38,623 bases of DNA, taken from Bacteroidaceae bacterium (GTDB taxonomy: Bacteria > Bacteroidota > Bacteroidia > Bacteroidales > Bacteroidaceae). How positions within the stretch are numbered: the stretch's first letter is position 1; every line of letters starts with the position of its first letter. Shown in pieces: positions 16,324 to 25,405 of this stretch. Under the pieces are notes generated by a model. That model was not told where the DNA came from. It made no database searches and was given only the letters and a program-made list of their open reading frames with translations. Position numbers and translations under genes: made by a program. The stretch is from positions 179,729 through 218,351 of the forward strand of contig JAFTNZ010000009.1 of NCBI GenBank assembly GCA_017451645.1, written 5' to 3'.

Positions 16324-16929
16324 ATGACTTTTACAGAACTGGGCAAACGCATTTTTGAGCAAGCAATAGCCGATTATCATGTAACCGACAGTGTGGACAC
16401 CCCCATACAGAACCCTTATCCATTGAAAAGTATCGAATATTATCTTTATCTGAAAAATTGGATAGATACTGTCCAATGGCATTTTGAAGATATCATCCGA
16501 GATCCGCAAATCAACCCAACCGAAGCTTTGTCGCTCAAACGCCGTATAGATAAAAGCAACCAAGACCGTACAGATCTGGTAGAACTGATAGACAGTTATT
16601 TCCTCGACAAATACAAAGACATCAAGCCAAACCCGGATGCAATAATCAACACCGAGAGTCCGGCATGGGCTATTGACCGACTTTCTATTTTGGCTCTGAA
16701 GATTTATCACATGCAGCAAGAAACAGAGCGTACAGACACAACAAGCGAGCACCGGACTGCCTGTCAAGCAAAATTAAACGTATTGCTCGAACAACGAAAA
16801 GATTTGTCCGAGGCTATCGACCAACTGATTACCGACATAGAGGCGGGCAGAAAGTATATGAAGGTGTACAAGCAGATGAAAATGTACAATGACCCGGCAT
16901 TGAACCCCGTGCTCTACGGCGGCAAATGA
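16324..16929 (+). CDS. DUF4254 protein
   Basis: 201 residues, largely helical and soluble, without signal peptide. LKNWIDTVQWHFEDIIRDP, RRIDKSNQDRTDLVELID and a C-terminal MYNDPALNPVLYGGK match the DUF4254 family as I remember it. The family commonly lies beside glycosyltransferase family 9 genes in Bacteroidetes, as here, where the stop TGA overlaps an ATG of the next frame. A role in lipopolysaccharide core assembly is inferred only from that pairing. Confidence 0.88.
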   Translation: MTFTELGKRIFEQAIADYHVTDSVDTPIQNPYPLKSIEYYLYLKNWIDTVQWHFEDIIRDPQINPTEALSLKRRIDKSNQDRTDLVELIDSYFLDKYKDIKPNPDAIINTESPAWAIDRLSILALKIYHMQQETERTDTTSEHRTACQAKLNVLLEQRKDLSEAIDQLITDIEAGRKYMKVYKQMKMYNDPALNPVLYGGK

Positions 16930-16976
16930 TGTATTCTCCCCAACATTGCCATCATTCATCTAGAAGAAAAAAGACG

Positions 16977-18017
16977 ATGCATGTCCTCGCAATCCGTTTT
17001 TCGGCGTTCGGTGATGTAGCCATGACGATACCGGTTATTTGGTCGGCTGCCAAACAGTATCCTCAGCACCAATTCACGGTGTTGAGCAGGGAATCTATGA
17101 GACCCCTATTCTTGCAAATGCCCGAAAATGTAACATTCCGAGGTGTCAATCTGAAACAAACCAAGTATAAGGGGATAGGCGGCATGTGGCGACTGGCAGG
17201 AGAACTGATAGAAGAAAACCGGTTTGATGCAGTAGCCGACCTGCACGATGTATTGCGCAGCCAAATGCTCCGTCTCTTCTTCCAATTAAGAGGAATCACC
17301 TGCTGCCACATAAATAAAGGTAAGACTGCCAAACGTCGGCTTACGCGCTCCCACCACAAAATCATGCAACAATTGCCAACCTCTTTTGACCGTTATCGTG
17401 ATGTCTTCTCCCTCTTGGGACTCCCCATACAAATAGATTTCACATCAATATATGCAGCCGGACAGAAAGGAGACTTTTCATGCATCGCTTCTGCCGTGCC
17501 TGCCCGCCAACCTGACGAAAGATGGATAGGCATAGCACCCTTTGCTGCCCACCAAGGCAAAATCTATCCTTTGGAGATGATGGAACAGGTGGTCATTGGA
17601 CTCGGACATCACAAAAGTATACGCATCTTCCTTTTCGGCGCCGGCGAAGAGGAAGAGAAAGTGTTGTCTGATTGGGCTACCCGCTACCCATGGACTACCC
17701 GTCCAAAAGATTTACGAATGGAAAAAGAGTTGATATTGATGAGTCATCTTGACTTGATGGTCTCCATGGATTCAGCCAATATGCATTTAGCTTCACTGGT
17801 AAATACCCCTGTACTTTCTATTTGGGGAGCCACTCACCCTTACTGCGGGTTTATGGGCTATGGGCAACCAGAAGGTAATGCATTACAGATTAACGGCTTG
17901 ACCTGCCGACCTTGTTCTATCTTTGGCAACAAGCCTTGCTTGCGCGGCGATTATGCCTGTCTCCGGAACATCACTCCGGAAAGGGTAATACAGCGTGTTT
18001 TGTCATTGTTAGCCTGA
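16977..18017 (+). CDS. glycosyltransferase family 9 (ADP-heptosyltransferase-like)
   Basis: 346 residues from the ATG at 16977 (MHVLAIRFSAFGDVAMTIPV). Another ATG at 16926 overlaps the DUF4254 stop and would add 17 residues unlike the family. IRFSAFGDVAMT is the N-terminal signature, IGIAPFAAHQGKIYP introduces the nucleotide-binding half, and MDSANMHLASLVNTPVLSIW is the conserved C-terminal block. The family adds heptose to the lipopolysaccharide inner core. In Bacteroides the sugar is uncertain, so WaaF/WaaC names are not given. It converges with the GNAT gene 12 bp away. Confidence 0.9.
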   Translation: MHVLAIRFSAFGDVAMTIPVIWSAAKQYPQHQFTVLSRESMRPLFLQMPENVTFRGVNLKQTKYKGIGGMWRLAGELIEENRFDAVADLHDVLRSQMLRLFFQLRGITCCHINKGKTAKRRLTRSHHKIMQQLPTSFDRYRDVFSLLGLPIQIDFTSIYAAGQKGDFSCIASAVPARQPDERWIGIAPFAAHQGKIYPLEMMEQVVIGLGHHKSIRIFLFGAGEEEEKVLSDWATRYPWTTRPKDLRMEKELILMSHLDLMVSMDSANMHLASLVNTPVLSIWGATHPYCGFMGYGQPEGNALQINGLTCRPCSIFGNKPCLRGDYACLRNITPERVIQRVLSLLA

Positions 18018-18029
18018 CAAAAGGAGTCC

Positions 18030-18569
18030 TCATTCCTTATAATTGTACACCACCCGATAAATAAGGCCTCTCACTCTGTCAAAATCAGTAGCCTCATCCA
18101 ACGGTCCATACGCCATCAGAAAAAGAGGAAAAAAACATCCACCAAGACGGTAAGGGGGCTGCAGATAGGCACGCTGCCAAAGTTGGAATCCTTGGCGTTG
18201 ATAAAAAGCGACACGACGTTTGGCAGCCTCTTCTACAGGCAACTCAACCTCCAAAACAATAGAGCCATTGATTCTTGTCTTCAGATACTCTAATACTTCA
18301 CAGCCATACCCACGGCTACGCATACCCGGCAGAATAGCAAAATGTTCTACATAACAAAACTGATCCATATCCCAATAAGTAATAAAACCTACAGGTACAC
18401 CGTCATCAAAAATCAGATTGTTATGAAAGCGCGATTCGTACATCGTGAGAAAGCGGAAATCCGCTAACTCACGATACTCTTCCGTTGGAAATGCTTCGGT
18501 CAATAGCTTTTCTATGAAACGATAATTATCCGTCTCTATAGTGTTGACCCGGCATATATTCAGACCCAT
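18030..18569 (-). CDS. GNAT-family N-acetyltransferase
   Basis: 179 residues. The acetyl-CoA-binding segment ILPGMRSRGYGCEVLEYLK (motif A, R-x-x-G-x-G) lies near 80-98, preceded by a central YVEHFAILP strand, and FYQRQGFQLWQRAY gives the usual C-terminal strand. The substrate is unknown. It begins 14 bp after the beta-galactosidase gene on the same strand and is probably co-transcribed with it, although no functional link is obvious. Confidence 0.88.
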   Translation of the reverse strand: MGLNICRVNTIETDNYRFIEKLLTEAFPTEEYRELADFRFLTMYESRFHNNLIFDDGVPVGFITYWDMDQFCYVEHFAILPGMRSRGYGCEVLEYLKTRINGSIVLEVELPVEEAAKRRVAFYQRQGFQLWQRAYLQPPYRLGGCFFPLFLMAYGPLDEATDFDRVRGLIYRVVYNYKE

Positions 18570-18583
18570 TCTATCCCTTACGG

Positions 18584-21067
18584 CTACTTCACCTGTATCT
18601 TCAATTTACCGGCTTTTACACCACTTGCCGTAGCCGTAAGCGTCAATTCACCTGCCTGCTCGCCAGCCTGTACAATAGCAGTAAGCTGGCCACTGAAAGT
18701 TGTCATCTGAGGCAGATGAAACTGTTCCAAATTAGTTGCATCACCATTAGCTGCCGCACGGAATTTGCCAGCCCCCTTCACATTGAACTTTACCTTCCGG
18801 TTATCAGTGGGACAAAGGTTTCCGTCCTTATCCACAACCCGCACGGTGACATAAGCCAAATCCTTACCGTCAGCCTGTAAGGTCTCGTGACGAGTAACAA
18901 GTTCCAGATGATGAGGTTTTCCTGCCGTACGGAGCACTTTTTCTGCAGCTTTATTTCCTGCTGCATCATAAGCCACGACTTTCACCTCGCCAGGTTCATA
19001 GGTAACATCCATCCACATCAGACGGTAGCGTTTCAACACCTCCGGGTCATAAATTTTACCCTGAGCGACCGGTGCATTAATCACCTTACGTTGCTTGCCA
19101 TAACTTTTACCATTGATGAAAAGTTCCGCTTCAGGATAGTCTGTGTAAACAAAAACAGGCACATTTTCCCCTTCACGTCCTTCCCAATTCCAATGTGGCA
19201 GAATATGCAAAGTATGCTCTTCTGTGTTCCATACACTTCTATAAAGATAATAACGATCCTTAGGAATAGAGGCCAAATCTATAATACCAAACATCGAGCT
19301 ATGGTTTGGCCATGCATCCGTATCATAAGGAGAAGGCTCACCCAAATAATCAAAACCAGTCCAAACAAATTGTCCCATAGTCCATTCATGATCATCAGCA
19401 AGAGCAAAATCCACATCGGGCACATTGCTCCAACTGCAATATTCCACGTCGTACCCGCTACACTGGTTATCATCATAAATAGCCTGTGGCTTGAGTTGTA
19501 CTGGAAATTTATATACCCCACGCGAGCTGACGGTGGATGCCGTCTCACTGCCGAGCACCACACCTTGAGGCAATTGATCATAGCCTTCCATATAACGATG
19601 AGTACGATAGTTCAATCCCACCACATCCAAAACAGCAGCAAAACCATTCTTCAAGACACATGACACCTGATCCATTCCACAAGTTACAGGTCTGGTAGGG
19701 TCCTCACGATGGCAGATATTCTGCAAAAACGATGCCACTTGTGCACCCCGTGTACTACATTGGGTAGGCACCTCATTACCAATACTCCACATCACTACAC
19801 TCGGATGATTACGATAGTTATGCAACATATTTACCATGTCGCGTTCAGCCCATTCCTTAAAATAACGATGATACCCATTAGCACATTTGGCTACATCCCA
19901 TTCATCAAAGGGCTCGACCATCACCATCAACCCCATTTCATCACAGAGGTCTATCAATTCTGGAGCCGGCATATTATGAGCTGTACGGACGGCATCACAC
20001 CCCATTTCCTTCAACAACTCCAACTGGTGCCGTAATGCCTTCACATTTATAGCAGCGCCTAACGGACCTAAATCGTGGTGGTTGCACACTCCTTTGAATT
20101 TTCTGCGTTGTCCGTTCAGATAGAAGCCCTTTTCGGCTACCACCTCTACTGTACGAATACCGAAACGTGTCTCATAACGGTCCACCTCTTTGCCACTGAC
20201 ACAGACCGTAGTCAAAGCCGTATAGAGCGTAGGAGCCTCAGGACTCCACAGTTGCGGATGCTCCACCAACATACTTTGGTCAACGACCACTGTGTCAGCA
20301 GAGGCCTTGAACGAATTACTCTTGCTACCTACCTGCTGACCATCCTTTCCATATAATTTGGTAGTTACTGTCAGTTCTTCCCCTTTGCATGTAGCCACGC
20401 TGGTGCGTTGGCGCACAGTAGCAAAACTCTCTTCCACATGAGGGGTAGTCAGATAAGTGCCCCATACAGGGATGTATGTCTTTGCCGTTGTAATAAGGTG
20501 AACATGCCGGTAAAGCCCAGCTCCGGGATACCAACGTGAAGACTGTTCACGATTCTCCAAACGAACGGCCAAAAGATTATCCGCTCCGTCCTCATTAAGT
20601 AATCCCGTCACATCGCAATGGAACGAATTGTATCCGCAAGGCCAAAAGACAGCCTCTTTTCCGTTAATATAGACATGGGCTTCACTCATGGCTCCGTCAA
20701 AAAGCAATGTCACACGATTATTCTCTTTGGAAAATTCAGGTACAGAAAAACGGGTGCGATACCATCCTACACCAGTGTACGGCAATCCGCCCGAGCGTCC
20801 GGTTTTCCAAGTAGCCACCTTTTCACCATTCTGAGTAACAGCCACCTTCTGCAAATCATGCTTCCGATCGAAAGGTCCATAGATGGCCCAATCGTGTGGC
20901 ACTATCACCTGTTCCCATCCGTTATCATCATAATCAGGATTCATTGCCATCGGAACATCTTGATGAATAAACGTCCATCCTTTTTCCAATGAAGTCTCGG
21001 TACGTTGCGCACCGGCGGGAAGCATTCCCCAAACCAGCATAGTAGCCAGCAATGCGAAGTTTCTCAT
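18584..21067 (-). CDS. GH2 beta-galactosidase, secreted
   Basis: 827 residues with a signal peptide (cut near PAGAQ, 17-21). The order is sugar-binding jelly roll (about 22-200), an Ig-like domain (200-305), the TIM barrel (305-600), then a DUF4982-like and an invasin-like Ig domain to the end. The acid/base is E432 in WSIGNEVP and the nucleophile E508 in VVLGSETAS, the usual GH2 pattern. Most such Bacteroides enzymes remove terminal beta-galactose in the periplasm, but beta-glucuronidase or other GH2 activities cannot be excluded. No SusC/SusD pair or sensor is adjacent. Confidence 0.93.
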   Translation of the reverse strand: MRNFALLATMLVWGMLPAGAQRTETSLEKGWTFIHQDVPMAMNPDYDDNGWEQVIVPHDWAIYGPFDRKHDLQKVAVTQNGEKVATWKTGRSGGLPYTGVGWYRTRFSVPEFSKENNRVTLLFDGAMSEAHVYINGKEAVFWPCGYNSFHCDVTGLLNEDGADNLLAVRLENREQSSRWYPGAGLYRHVHLITTAKTYIPVWGTYLTTPHVEESFATVRQRTSVATCKGEELTVTTKLYGKDGQQVGSKSNSFKASADTVVVDQSMLVEHPQLWSPEAPTLYTALTTVCVSGKEVDRYETRFGIRTVEVVAEKGFYLNGQRRKFKGVCNHHDLGPLGAAINVKALRHQLELLKEMGCDAVRTAHNMPAPELIDLCDEMGLMVMVEPFDEWDVAKCANGYHRYFKEWAERDMVNMLHNYRNHPSVVMWSIGNEVPTQCSTRGAQVASFLQNICHREDPTRPVTCGMDQVSCVLKNGFAAVLDVVGLNYRTHRYMEGYDQLPQGVVLGSETASTVSSRGVYKFPVQLKPQAIYDDNQCSGYDVEYCSWSNVPDVDFALADDHEWTMGQFVWTGFDYLGEPSPYDTDAWPNHSSMFGIIDLASIPKDRYYLYRSVWNTEEHTLHILPHWNWEGREGENVPVFVYTDYPEAELFINGKSYGKQRKVINAPVAQGKIYDPEVLKRYRLMWMDVTYEPGEVKVVAYDAAGNKAAEKVLRTAGKPHHLELVTRHETLQADGKDLAYVTVRVVDKDGNLCPTDNRKVKFNVKGAGKFRAAANGDATNLEQFHLPQMTTFSGQLTAIVQAGEQAGELTLTATASGVKAGKLKIQVK

Positions 21068-21111
21068 GAAATAGTCAATGTTAAATTATCAATTTGCGTT
21101 CTTTTATGGGA

Positions 21112-21142
21112 CAAATGTAAGGATATTCCTCGGTTCAACAAA
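21112..21142 (-). promoter_or_regulatory. Bacteroidales promoter for the GH2 operon
   Basis: On the minus strand TTTG (21142-21139), 19 bp, then TACATTTG (21119-21112), 44 bp before the GH2 ATG. Confidence 0.65.
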
Positions 21143-21180
21143 GTCTTTCGACAAAAAAAGAAAAGTTTCCAGCTTTTTAT

Positions 21181-21211
21181 TTGGCAGTTTCACAAAACTG
21201 CCTTATCTTTG
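21181..21211 (+). promoter_or_regulatory. promoter for tRNA-Gln with an inverted repeat in the spacer
   Basis: TTG at 21181-21183, 20 bp, then TATCTTTG at 21204-21211, 33 bp before the tRNA. The spacer is nearly filled by GGCAGTTT (21183-21190), CACA, AAACTGCC (21195-21202), a perfect 8-bp inverted repeat. Confidence 0.7.
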
Positions 21212-21244
21212 CACTCGCTTTTTAACAGAAAGCACCTTGATGTT

Positions 21245-21315
21245 TGGACTATGGTGTAATGGTAACACAACAGGTTTTGGTTCTGTTTTTCCAGGTTCGA
21301 ATCCTGGTAGTCCAA
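21245..21315 (+). tRNA. tRNA-Gln (UUG anticodon)
   Basis: The cloverleaf can be drawn: acceptor TGGACTA/TAGTCCA, D-arm GTGT...ACAC, an anticodon arm with the loop TTTTGGT giving TTG, and a T-arm CCAGG-TTCGAAT-CCTGG. The discriminator base is A at 21315, and CCA is not encoded. It is 71 nt. Confidence 0.96.
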
Positions 21316-21319
21316 CATG

Positions 21320-21364
21320 AATGAGAGGGATTTTCTCGCAGGGAAGATTCTTCTCATTTTTTCT
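21320..21364 (+). terminator. probable terminator after tRNA-Gln
   Basis: AATGAGA (21320-21326) pairs with TCTCATT (21352-21358), followed by a T-rich run to 21362. The interior is partly paired. It lies 4 bp after the tRNA. Confidence 0.5.
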
Positions 21365-21458
21365 TATCGTAACATCTTATTACCATGCCAAAAGTAACCT
21401 ATACCCCATAAATAGAGTAGCTAGAATAGAAAATCTTATAAATTTCCCCTTAAAAACC

Positions 21459-21489
21459 TTTGTAAAGTTCTTAAAAACATCTAATTTTG
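21459..21489 (+). promoter_or_regulatory. Bacteroidales promoter for the SulP gene
   Basis: TTTG at 21459-21462, 19 bp, then TAATTTTG at 21482-21489, a full match. The leader would be about 45 nt. Confidence 0.75.
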
Positions 21490-21539
21490 CAGCCGTTTAG
21501 GTATTATTTAGGTATAAGTTTTAAGGTAAAAGCATCAAA

Positions 21540-23306
21540 ATGAAAGGTTTTGTATTCAAGCCTGCGCTCTTCACCTCCCTTAAGGGATATAGGAAAGAGA
21601 CGTTCATGGCAGACCTGATGGCCGGTATCATTGTAGGTATCGTAGCATTGCCATTAGCCATTGCATTCGGTATCGCTTCCGGTGTATCACCAGAGAAAGG
21701 AATCATCACAGCCATTGTAGCCGGGTTCGCCATCTCGGTTTTTGGAGGAAGTAAAGTGCAGATTGGTGGTCCTACGGGTGCATTCATCGTTATCATCTAT
21801 GGCATTATCCAACAGTACGGTTTGGAAGGGTTGACCATTGCCACCATTTTGGCCGGAGTGTTCCTTGTTTTATTAGGAATATTTCATTTGGGTACGATTA
21901 TCAAATACATTCCCTATCCCATCGTAGTGGGGTTCACCAGCGGTATAGCACTCACTATCTTCACCACACAGATCAGTGACGTGTTGGGACTGACTGAGAC
22001 TGTGATTGACGCCAACGGACAAGAAATTATAGCTCCGCTGAAGACTCCAGGTGACTTTTTAGGCAAATGGATGTGCTATATTGAACATATCGATTCTATC
22101 AATTGGTGGAACACTGCTATTAGCATTGCCAGTATCATCATCATAGCTCTGACACCCAAGTTCAGCAAGAAGATTCCAGGTTCGCTCATTGCCATTATCA
22201 TCATGACTGTTGGGGTATATTTGCTGAAAATGTATGGAGGCGTGAGCTGCATCGAGACCATTGGCGACCGCTTTACCATCAACAGCACATTGCCTGATGC
22301 AGAGATGCCCACCATGACGTGGGAAACAATCAAACAACTCATTTCACCGGCCATCACCATTGCCGTATTGGGAGCTATCGAGTCGCTATTATCAGCAACT
22401 GTAGCTGATGGTGTCACCAGCGACCACCACGACTCTAATCAGGAACTGGTAGGGCAAGGCATAGCCAATATCCTTTCACCCATTTTCGGAGGTATCCCAG
22501 CTACCGGAGCCATTGCTCGCACCATGACCAACATAAATAACGGCGGTCGCACCGCCATTGCCGGAATCATCCACGCAATCGTACTGTTGCTCATATTTCT
22601 GTTCCTCATGCCGTTGGCACAATACATTCCCATGGCTTGTTTGGCCGGAGTTTTAGTTATTGTGTCATACAACATGAGTGGATGGCGCACTTTCAAACAG
22701 TTGCTAAAGAATCCGAAATCGGACATTACCGTATTGCTCATCACTTTCTTGCTAACCGTCATTTTCGACTTGACTATCGCTATAGAAGTGGGGTTGGTCA
22801 TTGCCTGCCTACTCTTCATGCGCCGAATGGCTGAAACCACCCAAGTATCTGTCATCACGGACGAAATTGACCCCAATACCGAAAGCGATGTACAGCTACA
22901 CGAAGAGCACCTCATTGTACCTGACGGAGTAGAAGTATATGAAATCAACGGACCTTATTTCTTCGGCATTGCCAACCGCTTTGAGGAAGTGATGCAACAG
23001 ATGGGAGACCGTCCGGTCGTACGCATCATTCGTATGCGTAAGGTTCCCTTTATCGATTCTACAGGCATACACAATCTGACCAATCTTTGTGAGATGTGCC
23101 AACGCGAAAATATACACGTCATACTTTCCGGTGTAAACGAAAAGGTACATCGGGTACTGGAAAAAAGCAGGTTCTACAACATATTGGGTAAAGAAAATAT
23201 CTGCCCCAATATCAATGCTGCTTTGGAAAAGGCTCAAGAGGTACTTCATCGTGGTGTCGGGCAAGCACCCGATGGGGGAAGTGACCATGTCCAAGCAACT
23301 CAATAG
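21540..23306 (+). CDS. SulP-family anion transporter with STAS domain
   Basis: 588 residues. About twelve membrane segments lie between 20 and 430, including the family blocks GIIVGIVALPLAIAFGIASG and GPTGAFIVIIYGI near the start. A cytoplasmic STAS domain occupies about 465-570, with IDSTGIHNL holding the usual Ser-Thr-Gly. SulP proteins carry sulfate, bicarbonate or other anions across the inner membrane; the substrate is not decidable here. The last 32 codons (23212-23306) lie opposite the 3' end of the converging ZnuC-like gene. The ~20-residue tail after the STAS domain is low-complexity. Confidence 0.93.
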   Translation: MKGFVFKPALFTSLKGYRKETFMADLMAGIIVGIVALPLAIAFGIASGVSPEKGIITAIVAGFAISVFGGSKVQIGGPTGAFIVIIYGIIQQYGLEGLTIATILAGVFLVLLGIFHLGTIIKYIPYPIVVGFTSGIALTIFTTQISDVLGLTETVIDANGQEIIAPLKTPGDFLGKWMCYIEHIDSINWWNTAISIASIIIIALTPKFSKKIPGSLIAIIIMTVGVYLLKMYGGVSCIETIGDRFTINSTLPDAEMPTMTWETIKQLISPAITIAVLGAIESLLSATVADGVTSDHHDSNQELVGQGIANILSPIFGGIPATGAIARTMTNINNGGRTAIAGIIHAIVLLLIFLFLMPLAQYIPMACLAGVLVIVSYNMSGWRTFKQLLKNPKSDITVLLITFLLTVIFDLTIAIEVGLVIACLLFMRRMAETTQVSVITDEIDPNTESDVQLHEEHLIVPDGVEVYEINGPYFFGIANRFEEVMQQMGDRPVVRIIRMRKVPFIDSTGIHNLTNLCEMCQRENIHVILSGVNEKVHRVLEKSRFYNILGKENICPNINAALEKAQEVLHRGVGQAPDGGSDHVQATQ

Positions 23307-24006
23307 GACACCCCAGATGTTCCTCTATCCACGAAGCGCTGATAGAGTCGGTAGAAGGATGATAATCTATCGTAGTATCTACACAGGCTATGGAGCGAAC
23401 ATTCTGCAGAACGGTGCCAATGTCGTGACTTACCAACACGATAGCACAACGCTTGTTCATATCTGCCAACAACCGATAAAGCTGTGACTCAGAGCGCCTG
23501 TCGAGATAGGTGTCCGGCTCATCAAGGATAAGCAACTCTGGATCGGACACAACTGCACGTGCCAACAAGGCACGCTGCAGTTGTCCGCCACTGAGCGAGC
23601 CGATAGCACAGCGTTCCACCCCCTCTAACCCCACTTCATGAATGACATTCCCTACACGCTCATGCTGTTCACGGCTCAATCGGACAGCAAGTCCTGCCTG
23701 AGAAGCAAGCCCAGAACATACTGTATCATAAACAGAAATGGGAAAACGATGGTCTATCCTGCTGTATTGTGGCAAATAGCCCATGCGTACACCTGCCACC
23801 GGATTGCCATCACGATAACAAGTGACAGTGCCTGAAACCGGGCTCATCAATCCGAGGAGAATCTTTACCAACGTTGTCTTTCCTCCCCCATTAGGACCTA
23901 TTATACCTAGAAAATCACGCTCATAGATTGTTAATGATATGTCGTGTAATACTTCTTTGGTATCATAAACGGCTGCAATATCTTGCAATGTCATTAACGG
24001 TGTCAT
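23212..24006 (-). CDS. znuC: metal ABC transporter ATP-binding protein (ZnuC/MntB type)
   Basis: 264 residues from the ATG at 24006, 4 bp after the ZnuA stop; ATGs at 24021 and 24030 overlap that gene. Walker A GPNGGGKTT is at 37-45, the Q-loop is in MGYLPQYSRID, the ABC signature is LSGGQLQRA, Walker B is LLILDEPDTYLD, and the switch His is in VLVSHDIG. The sequence closest in memory is the zinc/manganese (ABC-3) subfamily, consistent with the adjacent binding protein. The C-terminus ...CPIELLGHGHFPHRVL is family-like; the final residues overlap SulP on the other strand by 95 bp. No ZnuB permease is in the operon. Confidence 0.9.
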   Translation of the reverse strand: MTPLMTLQDIAAVYDTKEVLHDISLTIYERDFLGIIGPNGGGKTTLVKILLGLMSPVSGTVTCYRDGNPVAGVRMGYLPQYSRIDHRFPISVYDTVCSGLASQAGLAVRLSREQHERVGNVIHEVGLEGVERCAIGSLSGGQLQRALLARAVVSDPELLILDEPDTYLDRRSESQLYRLLADMNKRCAIVLVSHDIGTVLQNVRSIACVDTTIDYHPSTDSISASWIEEHLGCPIELLGHGHFPHRVLARHHDEVPLEPFPKQH

Positions 24007-24010
24007 ACTG

Positions 24011-24913
24011 TCACTCCTCATTATTGTCATTCACTTTCAGTGCTTCTGCAATACGAATCATCACTGCAGGCCAATCATATCCTAAAGGATCTATTTCCAC
24101 CACACGTGCTCCCACAGCATGAGCAACAGCTTCTGCACTGCGCTTGTCGAAACCTCTTTGTATGAAGATAACCTTTATTCCATGGTGGAGAGCCTCATCA
24201 GTGACTGTCTTCAAACGGGAAGGGGATGGTTCTTTCCCATCTTCTTCCAGACAATAGGAACACAATCCATAATCACGGGCAAAATATCCAAGTGAAGGAT
24301 GATAAAGCATAAAAATCTTCGAAGCCTCCGGAGAGGAAAGCATGGTACGGATATGCCGGTCGGTCTCCACTACCACACTGTCAAGCCGTTGCCATCTCCG
24401 GAATATTGCAGCACTATCCTCCGGTGCAAGACGACACAACGCACGATAAAGATTGTGCGCCATCAATCTGACATTGGCCGGAGAGGTCCAAATATGCGGG
24501 TCGGATACCCCTTCGTGACGATGATTACCGTGAGAATGAGTCGTATAAATAAATTCTACCCCTTCGGACAGATCCACGACCTCCATGTGAGGGGCATTCT
24601 CCCGAAGCCGAGGAAGCCAAACCTGCTCAAATTCAATAGGCCCCACCCGCAAATATGCTTCGCTTCCAACCACATCAAGCATTTGTCTTGGAGTAGGTTC
24701 ATACGTTTCCGGACTACTCCCCTGCGGCACCATGCAGTTGACTTGAAACAAGTCTCCTCCAATCTGTTCTGCCAAATAACGCACAGGCTCGATACTGACC
24801 GTCAGTACCCGTTTCTTAGCATCCGAATCTGCAGGCATATGGCAAGAAACGAACAATCCTGCCAACCAAAGAAAAGCCCAGATTGGCCATTGACCAAAAT
24901 TACAGTTCTTCAT
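24011..24913 (-). CDS. znuA: metal-binding lipoprotein of a zinc/manganese ABC transporter (ZnuA type)
   Basis: 300 residues from the ATG at 24913, which gives a good lipoprotein signal ending FVSC (C24). ATGs at 24940 and 24943 abut the previous stop and are possible. It belongs to the cluster A-I solute-binding proteins. The His-rich loop THSHGNHRHEG precedes DPHIWTSP. Expected metal ligands are seen at DPH and YHPSLGYF and as an Asp in IDPLGYDW. The first ligand position has Glu (PETYEPTP) where E. coli-like proteins have His; from memory this is common in Bacteroidetes. It is probably envelope-attached, delivering zinc or manganese. Confidence 0.9.
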   Translation of the reverse strand: MKNCNFGQWPIWAFLWLAGLFVSCHMPADSDAKKRVLTVSIEPVRYLAEQIGGDLFQVNCMVPQGSSPETYEPTPRQMLDVVGSEAYLRVGPIEFEQVWLPRLRENAPHMEVVDLSEGVEFIYTTHSHGNHRHEGVSDPHIWTSPANVRLMAHNLYRALCRLAPEDSAAIFRRWQRLDSVVVETDRHIRTMLSSPEASKIFMLYHPSLGYFARDYGLCSYCLEEDGKEPSPSRLKTVTDEALHHGIKVIFIQRGFDKRSAEAVAHAVGARVVEIDPLGYDWPAVMIRIAEALKVNDNNEE

Positions 24914-24943
24914 TCTATTTTTCACTGATAATAACACCATCAT

Positions 24944-25405
24944 TCAAAACAGCGAAGCTGCCCCTTCTGTAATATAAATCAATACCGCGTAACGGATGAA
25001 TTTGCCCAAAGCCATAGAAACTACCGTTATGGGGATGTTGGCACGCATCATACCCAACACGATAGAAATGGCACTACCAAGGATAGGAACAAAACCAAAA
25101 AATCCCATCCAGGCACCACGACCACGGACAAACCTTTCAGCACGGGCTATCTTCTGCGGGCTGACTCTAAAATAGTGCTCTATCCAATGCATATTGCCTA
25201 AATGCCCCAACCAATAGCAGGTCATGCCACCCACTACATTGCCAAATGTGGCAAAAAGGATGGTCAACATAGGATCCAGCCCCATTTTGACGAGGGTAAC
25301 AAGCACAACCTCCGAGCTGAACGGAACGACCGTTCCCGCCAGAAAAGCAGCCAACCACATACCGAGATAGCCGTAGTCTAAAAGGAATTGTACAATGGCA
25401 TCCAT
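24944..25405 (-). CDS. DedA/YqaA-type (VTT domain) membrane protein
   Basis: 153 residues with four to five hydrophobic segments. FLAGTVVPFSSEVVLVTLV near 21-39, GNVVGGMTCYWLGHLG near 55-70 and GFFGFVPILGSAISIVLGMM near 98-117 are the VTT (SNARE-associated) pattern, close to the YqaA subgroup. Relatives move phospholipids or undecaprenyl phosphate between membrane leaflets; the role here is not known. The start at 25405 lies 28 bp inside the preceding gene, and the stop directly touches the ATG of the next frame, so the gene is embedded in a coupled operon. Confidence 0.85.
   Translation of the reverse strand: MDAIVQFLLDYGYLGMWLAAFLAGTVVPFSSEVVLVTLVKMGLDPMLTILFATFGNVVGGMTCYWLGHLGNMHWIEHYFRVSPQKIARAERFVRGRGAWMGFFGFVPILGSAISIVLGMMRANIPITVVSMALGKFIRYAVLIYITEGAASLF

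Noticed and set aside
23212-23306. frameshift or misassembly causing the SulP/ZnuC overlap
   Set aside because: Both proteins keep family-like sequence up to or close to the overlap and both end with normal stop codons; a real overlap is simpler, though sequencing error cannot be excluded.
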